DNA from: Chitinispirillales bacterium
GTDB lineage: Bacteria > Fibrobacterota > Chitinivibrionia > Chitinivibrionales > Chitinivibrionaceae
Direction: 5' to 3'
Assembly (NCBI GenBank): GCA_031254455.1
Contig: JAIRUI010000030.1
Location: forward strand, 1 to 45,573
Length of the DNA: 45,573 bases
Shown one piece after another: positions 1-7,496 of this stretch (positions within the stretch are counted from its first letter, which is position 1; every line of letters starts with the position of its first letter). The position numbers were made by a program, and so were the translations under genes. The notes beneath the pieces were generated by a model that worked only from the letters and a program-made list of their open reading frames with translations, had not been told where the DNA came from and made no database searches.

Positions 1-98
1 TTAAGGTAATATCTGAAAAATACAGAAACAGAAGAAAAAGATTTAAACTAAGGTTTAATTTAATAGCGGGGATATGCAATTATGAAAATAATTATTGA
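1..98 (+). CDS. IS5-family transposase, C-terminal fragment (5' end outside window)
   Basis: An open frame enters at the left edge (codons from base 3) and stops with TGA at 96-98, giving 31 visible residues. They contain KYRNRRKRFKLRFNLIAGIC, which matches the very conserved C-terminal end of IS5/IS4-superfamily DDE transposases (typically YRNRRKRFGLRFNLIAGIYN). The enzyme cuts and joins the ends of its own insertion sequence. The catalytic residues lie outside the window, so it cannot be judged whether the element is intact. The last residues (CNYENNY) end where such proteins normally end, so the 3' end looks complete. The family call rests on memory of this signature and only about 25 diagnostic residues. 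Confidence 0.72.
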   Translation, partial: KVISEKYRNRRKRFKLRFNLIAGICNYENNY

Positions 99-115
99 TT
101 TCGCAAGAGGTCTAT
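1..115 (+). mobile_element. Right end of an IS5-like insertion sequence (partial)
   Basis: Directly after the transposase stop, bases 99-115 read TTTCGCAAGAGGTCTAT. This resembles the terminal inverted repeat of some IS5-group elements, whose outer ends carry a GACCTCTTGC-like core. The left end lies outside the window, so neither the matching repeat nor a target duplication can be confirmed. Bases 116-233 show no gene or clear structure. Confidence 0.5.
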
Positions 116-233
116 TATAGGATACATAAAAATTTTGCAATCCCGCAAAAACGGCGGAACAATATTATCAAGTATATAGTTTATTATCAGTGTTATGTTT
201 CTGTTTGGAAACTTCATATTGTTTTCCTCTTAA

Positions 234-1178
234 TTATTTCTCTCCATCGACAATGAAATGCGGGCGTTTTTTTACTTCTTGATGAATTTTGGCAAGATAT
301 TCTCCCAAAATTCCCACTGTAAAAAGTTGTATTCCGCCGATAAATAACTGCAGACAAATTATTGACGACCATCCCGTATCGGGAAGTCCGGCTATAAATT
401 TTCTGACAATCATAAACGCAAAAAGCAAAACCGAAAAGACAAAAATTCCTATTCCTAATATTGACGCCAAATGAAGCGGTTTAATTGAAAATGAAATAAT
501 GCCTTCTAAAGAATAAAAAAATAATTTCCAGAAAGACCATTTCGTTTCGCCTGCGGCTCTTTCTATATTTTCGTATTCAAACCATTTTACCTTAAAACCT
601 ACCCATGGAAAAATACCTTTTGAAAACCTGTTGTATTCACCCAAAGAAAGAATCGCATTAACATATTTTTTGTTCATCAAACGAAAATCTCTCGCTCCGT
701 CAACAACATAGGTGTCGCTTAATTTTGTAATGATTTTGTAAAATATTCTTGCGAAAAACGAACGAATCGGCGGTTCGCCTTTTCTGCTTACCCGCCTTGA
801 ACCGGCGCAGTCGAATTGTCCGTATTTAACCGCTTCAAGCATTTGCGGCAGCAAACCGGGGGGATCTTGTAAATCGGCGTCGATAGTAACGATAAAATCT
901 CCGTTCGCTTTTTGAAGTCCTGCAAACATCGCCGCCTCTTTCCCGAAATTTCGCGAAAAAATCATATACTTGATTTTCTCATTATCTTGAGATAAAAATT
1001 TAATGATTTCTGCGGTTTTGTCGCAAGAGCCGTCATCGACAAATACAATCTCGTAATCGACTTCTTTTGCTAAACTTTCATCAAAAACTTTACGGATTTC
1101 GTTATAAAAAATCGGTAAAACTTCCTCTTCGTTAAAACACGGAACCACTATTGAAAGAATAGGTTTATTCGCATTCAT
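234..1178 (-). CDS. GT2 family glycosyltransferase (DPM/GtrB/ArnC-like)
   Basis: A 314-residue membrane-anchored glycosyltransferase that probably moves a sugar from a nucleotide donor to polyprenyl phosphate on the cytoplasmic face of the inner membrane. The GT-A fold starts at once (SIVVPCFNEEE), followed by VDDGS near residue 49 and the metal-binding DADLQDPP near residue 100. Two hydrophobic segments near residues 230-257 and 268-292 match the C-terminal anchor of the DPG/GtrB subgroup. The ATG start overlaps the stop of the upstream membrane-protein gene by 4 nt (ATGA), so it is translationally coupled as the last gene of the operon. The exact sugar and acceptor cannot be told; surface polysaccharide or lipid glycosylation is the usual role. 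Confidence 0.88.
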   Translation of the reverse strand: MNANKPILSIVVPCFNEEEVLPIFYNEIRKVFDESLAKEVDYEIVFVDDGSCDKTAEIIKFLSQDNEKIKYMIFSRNFGKEAAMFAGLQKANGDFIVTIDADLQDPPGLLPQMLEAVKYGQFDCAGSRRVSRKGEPPIRSFFARIFYKIITKLSDTYVVDGARDFRLMNKKYVNAILSLGEYNRFSKGIFPWVGFKVKWFEYENIERAAGETKWSFWKLFFYSLEGIISFSIKPLHLASILGIGIFVFSVLLFAFMIVRKFIAGLPDTGWSSIICLQLFIGGIQLFTVGILGEYLAKIHQEVKKRPHFIVDGEK

Positions 1179-2902
1179 AATTTGTCTTTGTACGATATGT
1201 GGGGGGGGGCAATTAAATATTCGTCAAGATAATCTTTGGAATTTTTAAGCCCAAAAACTATGTTATTAACCATGTAAGTCGGCATAATATCGGCCATAAA
1301 AGCGCCTGTTTCCAGATTTCCAAATATGTAAATCGTACTGTCTTTAACGTCTCCTTTCAAAATTCGTTCAATTTCTTCTTCTCTGTACTTTGACACGGGA
1401 AAAATTACTCGGGAGTAATTGTTTTCGTTCATAAACAATTTGTTTTGAACCGCAAAATACGACAGCGGATATAAATGTAATTTCTCAAAATACCTGTATT
1501 GTTGAGCAAGCGGAAGAGTATAAAATATCATTCTGTTGTCGTTTCCGATTTTATTCCAAATTGAAGAATTTAATTTGTTGGAATATTCAAATTTGTGTTT
1601 TAAAATTACGCCTTTGCGGTATATGAATTTATGTACGTCGGCGTACTGCACGACAAACAAAAGCGCCAGAATTATGGAGGCGGCGATAGGCTTAAATCCC
1701 TTGAATATACAAAATATGGAGAATAACATTAAAATATAAACCGTAACCCAGACAAATCTTCCGGTCGCCCTGAAAACAGACCAAATCTGCAGAATAAATT
1801 CCGGATACGGAATAAGCCAATTGTTCTTTCCTAAAGTAATTAGCGGAGAAAGCGCTATTATTACAAAAACGAGACACATTGTAAATATGAGCCCAAACTG
1901 TAAATATCTTTGTTTTGATACGTTTTTGTTTTTGATTTTTACCGCGACGATAAATAATGATATAATTACGGATATAATAATTCCTAATCCCAAATATCCT
2001 AACCCTTCTTCTTGCGCCGTATTAATTGTGGGCGTTACGGGCAAAAAAGTAGAAAAATAACTTATCTGCGGATTTATCGGGAAATTTAGGTTTGCGCTGT
2101 ATAAACCCAATCCTTCCGCATAAGAGGAAGTATTGTCGTTAAAGTATCCGAGCAAGTACAACATTAACAAAACGCATAATATCGAACTTGCATAGGTGTA
2201 TGTAATTCTTGAAGATTCTTTGTTTATAATAAAATCATGGAGCAAATAAAATGACATGATAATAAAACACATAGGCAAAAAATAACTATGAAACAACACG
2301 CTTAACGAAAGAATAGACGACCAGACAATACAAGTCTTAACAATACATCTTCTGTTGTTTGTAATTGCCGCATATATTGCAAGTAAGACGATAAATTGGG
2401 CGGCTAAACCGTCGTGATAAAATATGCGGTAGGTTAATATAGGCGCAATAGTGAAAAACAGAGAGCCGATAATTGAAAAAACCGAATTTTTAGTAATTTT
2501 TTTTATTAAAATTCCGGCGATTGAGCCTTGTAAAAAATGCATGATCAACAAAAATAAACCCGTATATTGAAATTTTTCAGGTAAAATCGGTGAAAAAATT
2601 TTGAATATAAAAGAAAATAACGGAATTGAACCGGTATATATAACAGAAACATCAAACGGATAAGAATTTGCGTTTGTTAAGCCAAATGGAAATTTCCATT
2701 GCGATATACGAAAAAATTCCCAGCCCAAATATTCCAATGCGACATCATGTTCGTTTACAAGCAACCAGTCGATATATTGGAAATTGAGAATTCGGATTCC
2801 GTAATGAAAACAAAAAAATATCGACGCCAATACGCCGCAAATAAGAAATATTCCGGCTTGCGAATTAAAGAATTTTTTGGTTTTCTTTAACTGCAAACTC
2901 AC
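1175..2902 (-). CDS. DUF6311-like polytopic membrane protein (putative GT-C type)
   Basis: A 575-residue protein with about ten to twelve hydrophobic segments. It matches the DUF6311 pattern as I remember it: an early extracytoplasmic loop with WKFPFGLTN and TGSIPLF, a FQYTGLFLL segment, LQGSIAG, and later SVFRATGRFVW. These proteins resemble GT-C glycosyltransferases and often sit beside GT2 enzymes, as here, so transfer of a lipid-linked sugar on the outer face is a reasonable but unproven role. The start is GTG, overlapping the antiporter stop by 4 nt (GTGA), and the stop overlaps the GT2 start by 4 nt. A run of nine C (coding strand) lies ten codons before the stop; slippage there would change only the tail and the coupling to the GT2 gene. 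Confidence 0.72.
   Translation of the reverse strand: MSLQLKKTKKFFNSQAGIFLICGVLASIFFCFHYGIRILNFQYIDWLLVNEHDVALEYLGWEFFRISQWKFPFGLTNANSYPFDVSVIYTGSIPLFSFIFKIFSPILPEKFQYTGLFLLIMHFLQGSIAGILIKKITKNSVFSIIGSLFFTIAPILTYRIFYHDGLAAQFIVLLAIYAAITNNRRCIVKTCIVWSSILSLSVLFHSYFLPMCFIIMSFYLLHDFIINKESSRITYTYASSILCVLLMLYLLGYFNDNTSSYAEGLGLYSANLNFPINPQISYFSTFLPVTPTINTAQEEGLGYLGLGIIISVIISLFIVAVKIKNKNVSKQRYLQFGLIFTMCLVFVIIALSPLITLGKNNWLIPYPEFILQIWSVFRATGRFVWVTVYILMLFSIFCIFKGFKPIAASIILALLFVVQYADVHKFIYRKGVILKHKFEYSNKLNSSIWNKIGNDNRMIFYTLPLAQQYRYFEKLHLYPLSYFAVQNKLFMNENNYSRVIFPVSKYREEEIERILKGDVKDSTIYIFGNLETGAFMADIMPTYMVNNIVFGLKNSKDYLDEYLIAPPHISYKDKL
1201..1209. repeat. Homopolymer G9/C9 tract inside coding sequence
   Basis: Nine consecutive G on the plus strand, equal to nine C in the sense strand of the DUF6311-like gene, where they encode Ala-Pro-Pro-His near the C terminus. 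Such a tract is striking in AT-rich DNA and is of a length that can slip during replication or cause sequencing indels. Confidence 0.9.
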
Positions 2903-5004
2903 CAGTCTTTCTCTTTTAAAATTTCATACAATATTTGCGAATTTTGTGCGTTTATGATTTTTTCCCGCACGTTTGCTTTCGACAAAATTTTGCTCATTTC
3001 CGAAAGAAACTGCAAATGCGGCGTTGAATCCTTTTTAGGAGACAAAATTAACACGACGATATAAACCGGTTTTTTGTCTATCGCTTCAAATTCGATTCCG
3101 TCGGGCAAAACGCCTATAGCCGCCGTAATGTTTTCTACCGAGTCGGTTCTTGCGTGTGGAAACGCTACGCCGTCGCCGAGTCCGGTGGACATAGATTTTT
3201 CTCTTTCAAGCACTTCGTCATAAACTTCGCTGAGATTTGAAATTTTTCCGCTTTTTTCCAAAATATCGACCAATTCGCGGATAACCCCTTTTTTTTCTGT
3301 GGTTTTCAACGGAACAATTACCGAATCCGACGACAAATATTTCATATAATTGAAAGTCGTTTCACTTTCCGAATCGTCGTTTGAAATAATTTGGTTTAGT
3401 TTGTCCGGTCTCATAACTTCGGCGATCGAACCAAGCGACTGGTTAAGTTCGATAACCGTTTCATACATAATCGTGCTTGCGTATCCGATGTCTTTTGGTT
3501 CGGCGACAACCTGGATATTTTCATCGGTAGCCCTAAACAAGAACGTATGTTTACGCATTTGCATCATATAATCTCGTTGTTCTTCTTCCAATTTTTCGCG
3601 AATGAAAAACCCTTCTTCTTCACAATGTTTAATGATTTTGGTTATTATCAAGTCGATAAGCCCTTTGTTTAAGAAGGAATATTCTTTCTTTGCGCATATA
3701 TTTTCATCGATTTCCATGTTTTCGGGTTTAATGCCAAGTTTGTCCATAAGTTTTTTTACGGTCGTTCCTTCCGCAAAAAGTGAAAACAAAATACAGGCGA
3801 GAGTGAGTTGAACTATCAGTCCGCGGTGCGGATAATCCACAGGGATTGCAAGCGCCAAAGCCGTAGGAATCGCTCCGCGCAGTCCGCCCCAAGTTAAAAT
3901 CAGCGAATAATTGTGTGAAATAACAAGTTCAGGATTTTTCTTTCTCACAAAAAAGTTATACGGAGCGTTGCAAGCAATGACGCTGACGTATCTTGCAATC
4001 AATAAAACGACAATTGAAACTACAATCGCCGCTAAGACGCCGGTCGTAATCGGACTTTGGCTGAATATGTGCGCCTGTGTCATTCCCATAAGCAAAAACA
4101 CGAAACTATTCGCCAAAAAAGAGAAAAACCCCCAAAATGTTTCGACTTGCTCGCGATTTTTTCGTTTGATAACGTCCTCTGCTTTAAGCGAAAGCGCAAC
4201 TCCTGCGGCAAGCGACGCCATAACTCCCGAAAATTCAAGCTGATCGGCGATTATAAAAGCCGAATACGCCATAATTACGCTCAAAACTATCTGATATTCT
4301 CGTCTGTCTTTATCTAATTTGCAGATATACGAACCAAGAAGCCCGACAGCTGCTCCGACAGCGGTTCCGCCCGCCAAAATAGCGAAGAAATTCCATATCG
4401 CCAGCGGAATATTCAAGTTTGCGGCGCTTTGAGCGGCTTGCAGGCTGCCTGTCTTTATGTAGGTTAGAGAAAAAACAATTCCAAACAAAACTATGGCGGT
4501 GGCGTCGTTAGCCATTGACTCGCCGTCGATTATCGTTGTGAGCCGCTTTGGTGCGCTCACTTCCTTGAAAAGTGCGATAACCGCTACAGGGTCGGTGGCG
4601 GAAATAAGCGCTCCGAATAAAAGCATTGCGCCGAAAGACAATCCCAATGTTAAACTCAATAACCCACCCACGATAAACGCAGAAATTAAAAGTCCGAACG
4701 CCGCCAAAACGACAATCGGGACTATGTTTTTGAAAAGCACTTTACTATCTACGTTTAGCGCGGCGTCAAACACTAAAACCGGAAGAATCAAATACAAAAT
4801 TATATCGGAAGATAACTGTAAATTTCCAAAGACCGCAAGTTCTTTCGGGTATAAAATCGAAAGCGTTCCGATGATAATTCCGACTACCACCAACCCGATA
4901 GTGTAAGGGAAATTTAGTTTTTTGAAAATTAAAGAAGAAAGAGCCGCTATCCCTATGAGCGACAAAATCAACAAAATTCCGCTGAGCAAAGATAATGAAT
5001 CCAC
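2899..5004 (-). CDS. CPA1-type Na+(K+)/H+ antiporter fused to a PTS EIIA domain
   Basis: A 701-residue inner-membrane protein. Residues 1-415 form a NhaP/CPA1 antiporter of about 12-13 membrane segments, with the ATDPVAV motif (D138), GESMANDATA (N166-D167, the ion-binding pair) and GGLRGAIP. Residues 416-550 are a soluble linker. Residues 551-701 form a PtsN/fructose-type EIIA domain with GDGVAFPHAR, where H617 is the expected phosphorylation site. The fusion suggests antiport gated by phosphotransfer state, but this is inference. The GTG start at 5004 has an AGGAG Shine-Dalgarno six bases upstream. It is the first gene of the operon with the DUF6311-like and GT2 genes. Bases 5005-5189 upstream contain no gene and presumably carry the divergent promoters. 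Confidence 0.9.
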   Translation of the reverse strand: MDSLSLLSGILLILSLIGIAALSSLIFKKLNFPYTIGLVVVGIIIGTLSILYPKELAVFGNLQLSSDIILYLILPVLVFDAALNVDSKVLFKNIVPIVVLAAFGLLISAFIVGGLLSLTLGLSFGAMLLFGALISATDPVAVIALFKEVSAPKRLTTIIDGESMANDATAIVLFGIVFSLTYIKTGSLQAAQSAANLNIPLAIWNFFAILAGGTAVGAAVGLLGSYICKLDKDRREYQIVLSVIMAYSAFIIADQLEFSGVMASLAAGVALSLKAEDVIKRKNREQVETFWGFFSFLANSFVFLLMGMTQAHIFSQSPITTGVLAAIVVSIVVLLIARYVSVIACNAPYNFFVRKKNPELVISHNYSLILTWGGLRGAIPTALALAIPVDYPHRGLIVQLTLACILFSLFAEGTTVKKLMDKLGIKPENMEIDENICAKKEYSFLNKGLIDLIITKIIKHCEEEGFFIREKLEEEQRDYMMQMRKHTFLFRATDENIQVVAEPKDIGYASTIMYETVIELNQSLGSIAEVMRPDKLNQIISNDDSESETTFNYMKYLSSDSVIVPLKTTEKKGVIRELVDILEKSGKISNLSEVYDEVLEREKSMSTGLGDGVAFPHARTDSVENITAAIGVLPDGIEFEAIDKKPVYIVVLILSPKKDSTPHLQFLSEMSKILSKANVREKIINAQNSQILYEILKEKDW

Positions 5005-5189
5005 GAAAATCTCCTGTCTATAAGTCTTTTATCAATAAAAAATGTTCAAAAGCATACAGTCGGCAAGGAAAATATTAAATGCACAAACAAAAAGACTTCA
5101 AAACGACCGAAATTAAAGTAATTTTAAACGAAACGCTTGTTTAACAAATATTATTTTAACTATAAAAATTCAATAAAAGGTGCGGTTTT

Positions 5190-5438
5190 ATGGAAAAATA
5201 TTTGCGGGAGAAGCACGAAGAAAGTTTTGACGCCCAATATAATTATTGGCGTTTAAAAATGTTGCAAAATCCGTCGCAGGCCCTAAAAGATATAGATGCG
5301 GAATTGCAGGTTTTGTATATACGTTTGGACAACGATCAAGAGGGGAGAGGTCTCGTAGCCGAAACCGGAATTGCCGGAATGATCGCCGGTGTTGAGGCTG
5401 TTCGCGCAGAGTGTTTGGATTTGTTGAAAAACGGATGA
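5190..5438 (+). CDS. Small hypothetical protein (82 aa)
   Basis: An 82-residue soluble, acidic and largely helical protein without signal peptide or membrane segment. It starts at ATG after an AAAGGTG ribosome site and ends four bases before the next lipoprotein start, so it probably leads the operon that runs to ispE. The sequence has a charged N-terminal helix (MEKYLREKHEESFDAQYNYW) and a central IDAELQVLYIRLDND stretch. I do not recognise a family. Codon use matches its neighbours and the downstream coupling supports a real gene. Confidence 0.65.
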   Translation: MEKYLREKHEESFDAQYNYWRLKMLQNPSQALKDIDAELQVLYIRLDNDQEGRGLVAETGIAGMIAGVEAVRAECLDLLKNG

Positions 5439-5442
5439 GAGT

Positions 5443-5949
5443 TTGCAAAAAATTGTAATCGCTGTAACCGTTACGATATTTCTCGGATGCATTTTTGTTC
5501 CGGAAGAACCGCCGTTGCCTGCAGGTAAGTTTGAAGACAGGTTAAATTTTCGAGAAATAGTTTCGGAAACTTCGGCGTATTTCAGTTTTAACAGTTATCT
5601 TGAGTTGTTTGAAAATTCCGTCTCGTTCTACTGCGACGCAAACGATCAGGAATATTCGTCTAATGATTTTTTGGGACGCATAAATTCTATTTGCGCCGAT
5701 ACTTCAATTAGATGTTTTTGGAGCGGGAACGACGCCGGCGATGTATATATTTCAATGAATGAAGCGGTCGAACTTAACATCCGTAATTTCAAAATTGTTT
5801 CAAAAAATATTTCGGATACTATAAGGGGAGAAGCGAGAATTACTATAAGGTATGGAGGATTATCCGGATGGCAGATTGTTCGTTGGAGGGAAATCGGTGA
5901 AAAATACTCTTATTTTCATCCTTATTACAGTGGTTTTGTCGGTAATTAG
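5443..5949 (+). CDS. Putative lipoprotein, possible NTF2-like fold
   Basis: A 168-residue protein with a short lipoprotein signal: hydrophobic IVIAVTVTIF followed by lipobox LGC, giving Cys16 as the lipidation site. The start is TTG, four bases after the previous stop; no ATG or GTG in this frame suits the signal peptide. The mature part ends in a beta-rich stretch with GLSGWQIVRWREI, like the terminal strand of NTF2/SnoaL-like domains. Its 3' end overlaps the next lipoprotein gene by 53 nt in another frame. The two neighbours share the layout of signal, helical N-part and Trp-rich final strand, and may be diverged paralogues. Function unknown; attached to a membrane facing the periplasm. Confidence 0.7.
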   Translation: MQKIVIAVTVTIFLGCIFVPEEPPLPAGKFEDRLNFREIVSETSAYFSFNSYLELFENSVSFYCDANDQEYSSNDFLGRINSICADTSIRCFWSGNDAGDVYISMNEAVELNIRNFKIVSKNISDTIRGEARITIRYGGLSGWQIVRWREIGEKYSYFHPYYSGFVGN

Positions 5950-6496
5950 TTGTTTTAATCCGTTTTTCCCGGAAACAGGTACGCCGCAACAGATTGAAAG
6001 TTCGCCGGGAAGGACGATTCAACTTTTGAAAGAAGCGTATGAGCGTAAGGATATTTATTCTTTTGAAGATTTAATATATTCAAAAAATGAATTTTCGTCA
6101 TATACCCAGATTTCCGACGGCTACTTGTTTGAGTTAAACAATTTTTTATCCGCGACAATACCGAAAGTTTTTATCGACAGCGTTTTTATACCGAACAGGT
6201 TTTTGTTTCCAAATCTGTCTTATTTTGAGTTAAAATGGGAAGACGAATACAGAATTCATAGAAAAATGTTTGAAGCGCTTGAAGAAATAGTATTTTTATC
6301 TCCGTTTTATGTATCGGACGTTCAATATGAGATTCGCGGAGACGATACGGTTTCGGCTTTGGTAAAAACAGAGTCGTCGAAAATGAGGATCATATACGGG
6401 GGAAATAACGATGTCGTCGATATTACCGGGCAGATTTTTGCCATGAAAAAACACGGAGAAGTTTGGAAAATTTGGAAGTGGATAGAGTTGAATTGA
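5897..6496 (+). CDS. Putative lipoprotein, possible NTF2-like fold
   Basis: A 199-residue protein beginning at GTG 5897, chosen because GGAGGG lies six bases upstream and the frame then opens directly into a signal peptide (KNTLIFILITVVLSVISC) with lipobox VISC. An in-frame ATG at 5852 would add 15 polar residues before the signal and is unlikely. After the lipid-anchor Cys comes FNPFFPETGTP, then a helix (TIQLLKEAYERKDIYSFEDL) and a beta-rich C-terminus ending VWKIWKWIEL. That layout fits SnoaL/NTF2-like lipoproteins. The gene overlaps the previous one by 53 nt and is followed by ispE after 10 bases. Function unknown. Confidence 0.72.
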   Translation: MKNTLIFILITVVLSVISCFNPFFPETGTPQQIESSPGRTIQLLKEAYERKDIYSFEDLIYSKNEFSSYTQISDGYLFELNNFLSATIPKVFIDSVFIPNRFLFPNLSYFELKWEDEYRIHRKMFEALEEIVFLSPFYVSDVQYEIRGDDTVSALVKTESSKMRIIYGGNNDVVDITGQIFAMKKHGEVWKIWKWIELN

Positions 6497-6506
6497 AAGA
6501 GGGAAT

Positions 6507-7355
6507 GTGATTCAAGGAATTTCTTATACGCGCATTACGCTTGCGCTTGACATAATAAAAAAAATACCGGATGGAGAGTTTGCAGGTTATCATGAACTCG
6601 GAATAATAAAACATCAAATTAATTTGGGTGATACAATAACCATTGAGAAATCCGGAGCGATGAAAATTTTTTGCGATAATCCGAACGTTCCTTTGAATGA
6701 AAAGAATATTTGTTGGCAAGCGGCGGATTTGGTAAAAAGAGAGTTTGGAATTAAAGAAAATGTTTCTATTGACATCGAAAAAAAAATTCCGGTTCAGGGC
6801 GGGCTTGCCGGCGGAAGTTCAAATGCCGCAGAAACGATAAAACTTTTGTTTGAATTATGGGACATAGAAATTCCGTTTTCGCAAAAAATTTCACTTTCAA
6901 GGAAATTAGGAATGGATGTCCCGTTTTATTTTTACGGGAAAAGCGCGTTTGATTCCGAAGCGGCGCAGGAACTGCATCCTATTGAAAACAATTGCAAAAA
7001 AATGTTCTTTTTGCTTGTAATTCCTCCGTTCGGAGTATCTACAAAAGAGGCGTATGCCAAAATTGACTACTCAAAAATCGGAAAGAACACCGATAAAACC
7101 GAGACGATAAAAAATGCTTTAAAAAGTGGAAATATTAAAAAAATTGCAGAAAACATGCATAATGATTTTGAACAGATTGTATTTTTACTGCACCCTGAAT
7201 TGCAGGATGTTAAAAACAATTTGCTGAAATTTGGCGCCAACGCGGCGATTATGTCAGGTTCCGGTTCGACGATATTCGGCATTTTTGATGACTTTAAAAC
7301 AGCCGAAATGGCAAAAGATAAATTTGAAAATGTGTTTTTGGGAAATTCTCTTTAA
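6507..7355 (+). CDS. ispE: 4-diphosphocytidyl-2-C-methyl-D-erythritol kinase
   Basis: A 282-residue GHMP-superfamily kinase of the non-mevalonate (MEP) isoprenoid pathway; it phosphorylates CDP-methylerythritol with ATP in the cytoplasm. The ATP-binding motif PVQGGLAGGSSNAAETI and the catalytic GMDVPFY segment (equivalent to GADVPFF) are intact, as is the C-terminal MSGSGSTIFG. Length is normal. It starts at GTG with an AGAGGG site. The N-terminal motif is odd: instead of AKINL...PDGYHEL it reads TRITL...PDGEFAGYHEL, so the usual Lys/Asn pair is Arg/Thr and there is a four-residue insertion. The assignment is strong overall, with this substrate-site deviation noted. Confidence 0.88.
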   Translation: MIQGISYTRITLALDIIKKIPDGEFAGYHELGIIKHQINLGDTITIEKSGAMKIFCDNPNVPLNEKNICWQAADLVKREFGIKENVSIDIEKKIPVQGGLAGGSSNAAETIKLLFELWDIEIPFSQKISLSRKLGMDVPFYFYGKSAFDSEAAQELHPIENNCKKMFFLLVIPPFGVSTKEAYAKIDYSKIGKNTDKTETIKNALKSGNIKKIAENMHNDFEQIVFLLHPELQDVKNNLLKFGANAAIMSGSGSTIFGIFDDFKTAEMAKDKFENVFLGNSL

Positions 7356-7496
7356 GAAAAAAAATGAGTTTTTTGAAAAAAAATAAGTAAATTTTTAATT
7401 GGTGAATTATTATATTATAGAGATGAAGTTTTGACGAAATGAAAAGTTTTGATTCTAAAAAATAATAACGAGCCGGATAAGGAGCTTGCAGCGGTT

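Noticed and set aside
4493..4906. 137-residue plus-strand reading frame within the antiporter gene
   Set aside because: It lies wholly opposite a well-supported gene, has no ribosome site and low-complexity composition typical of an antisense shadow.
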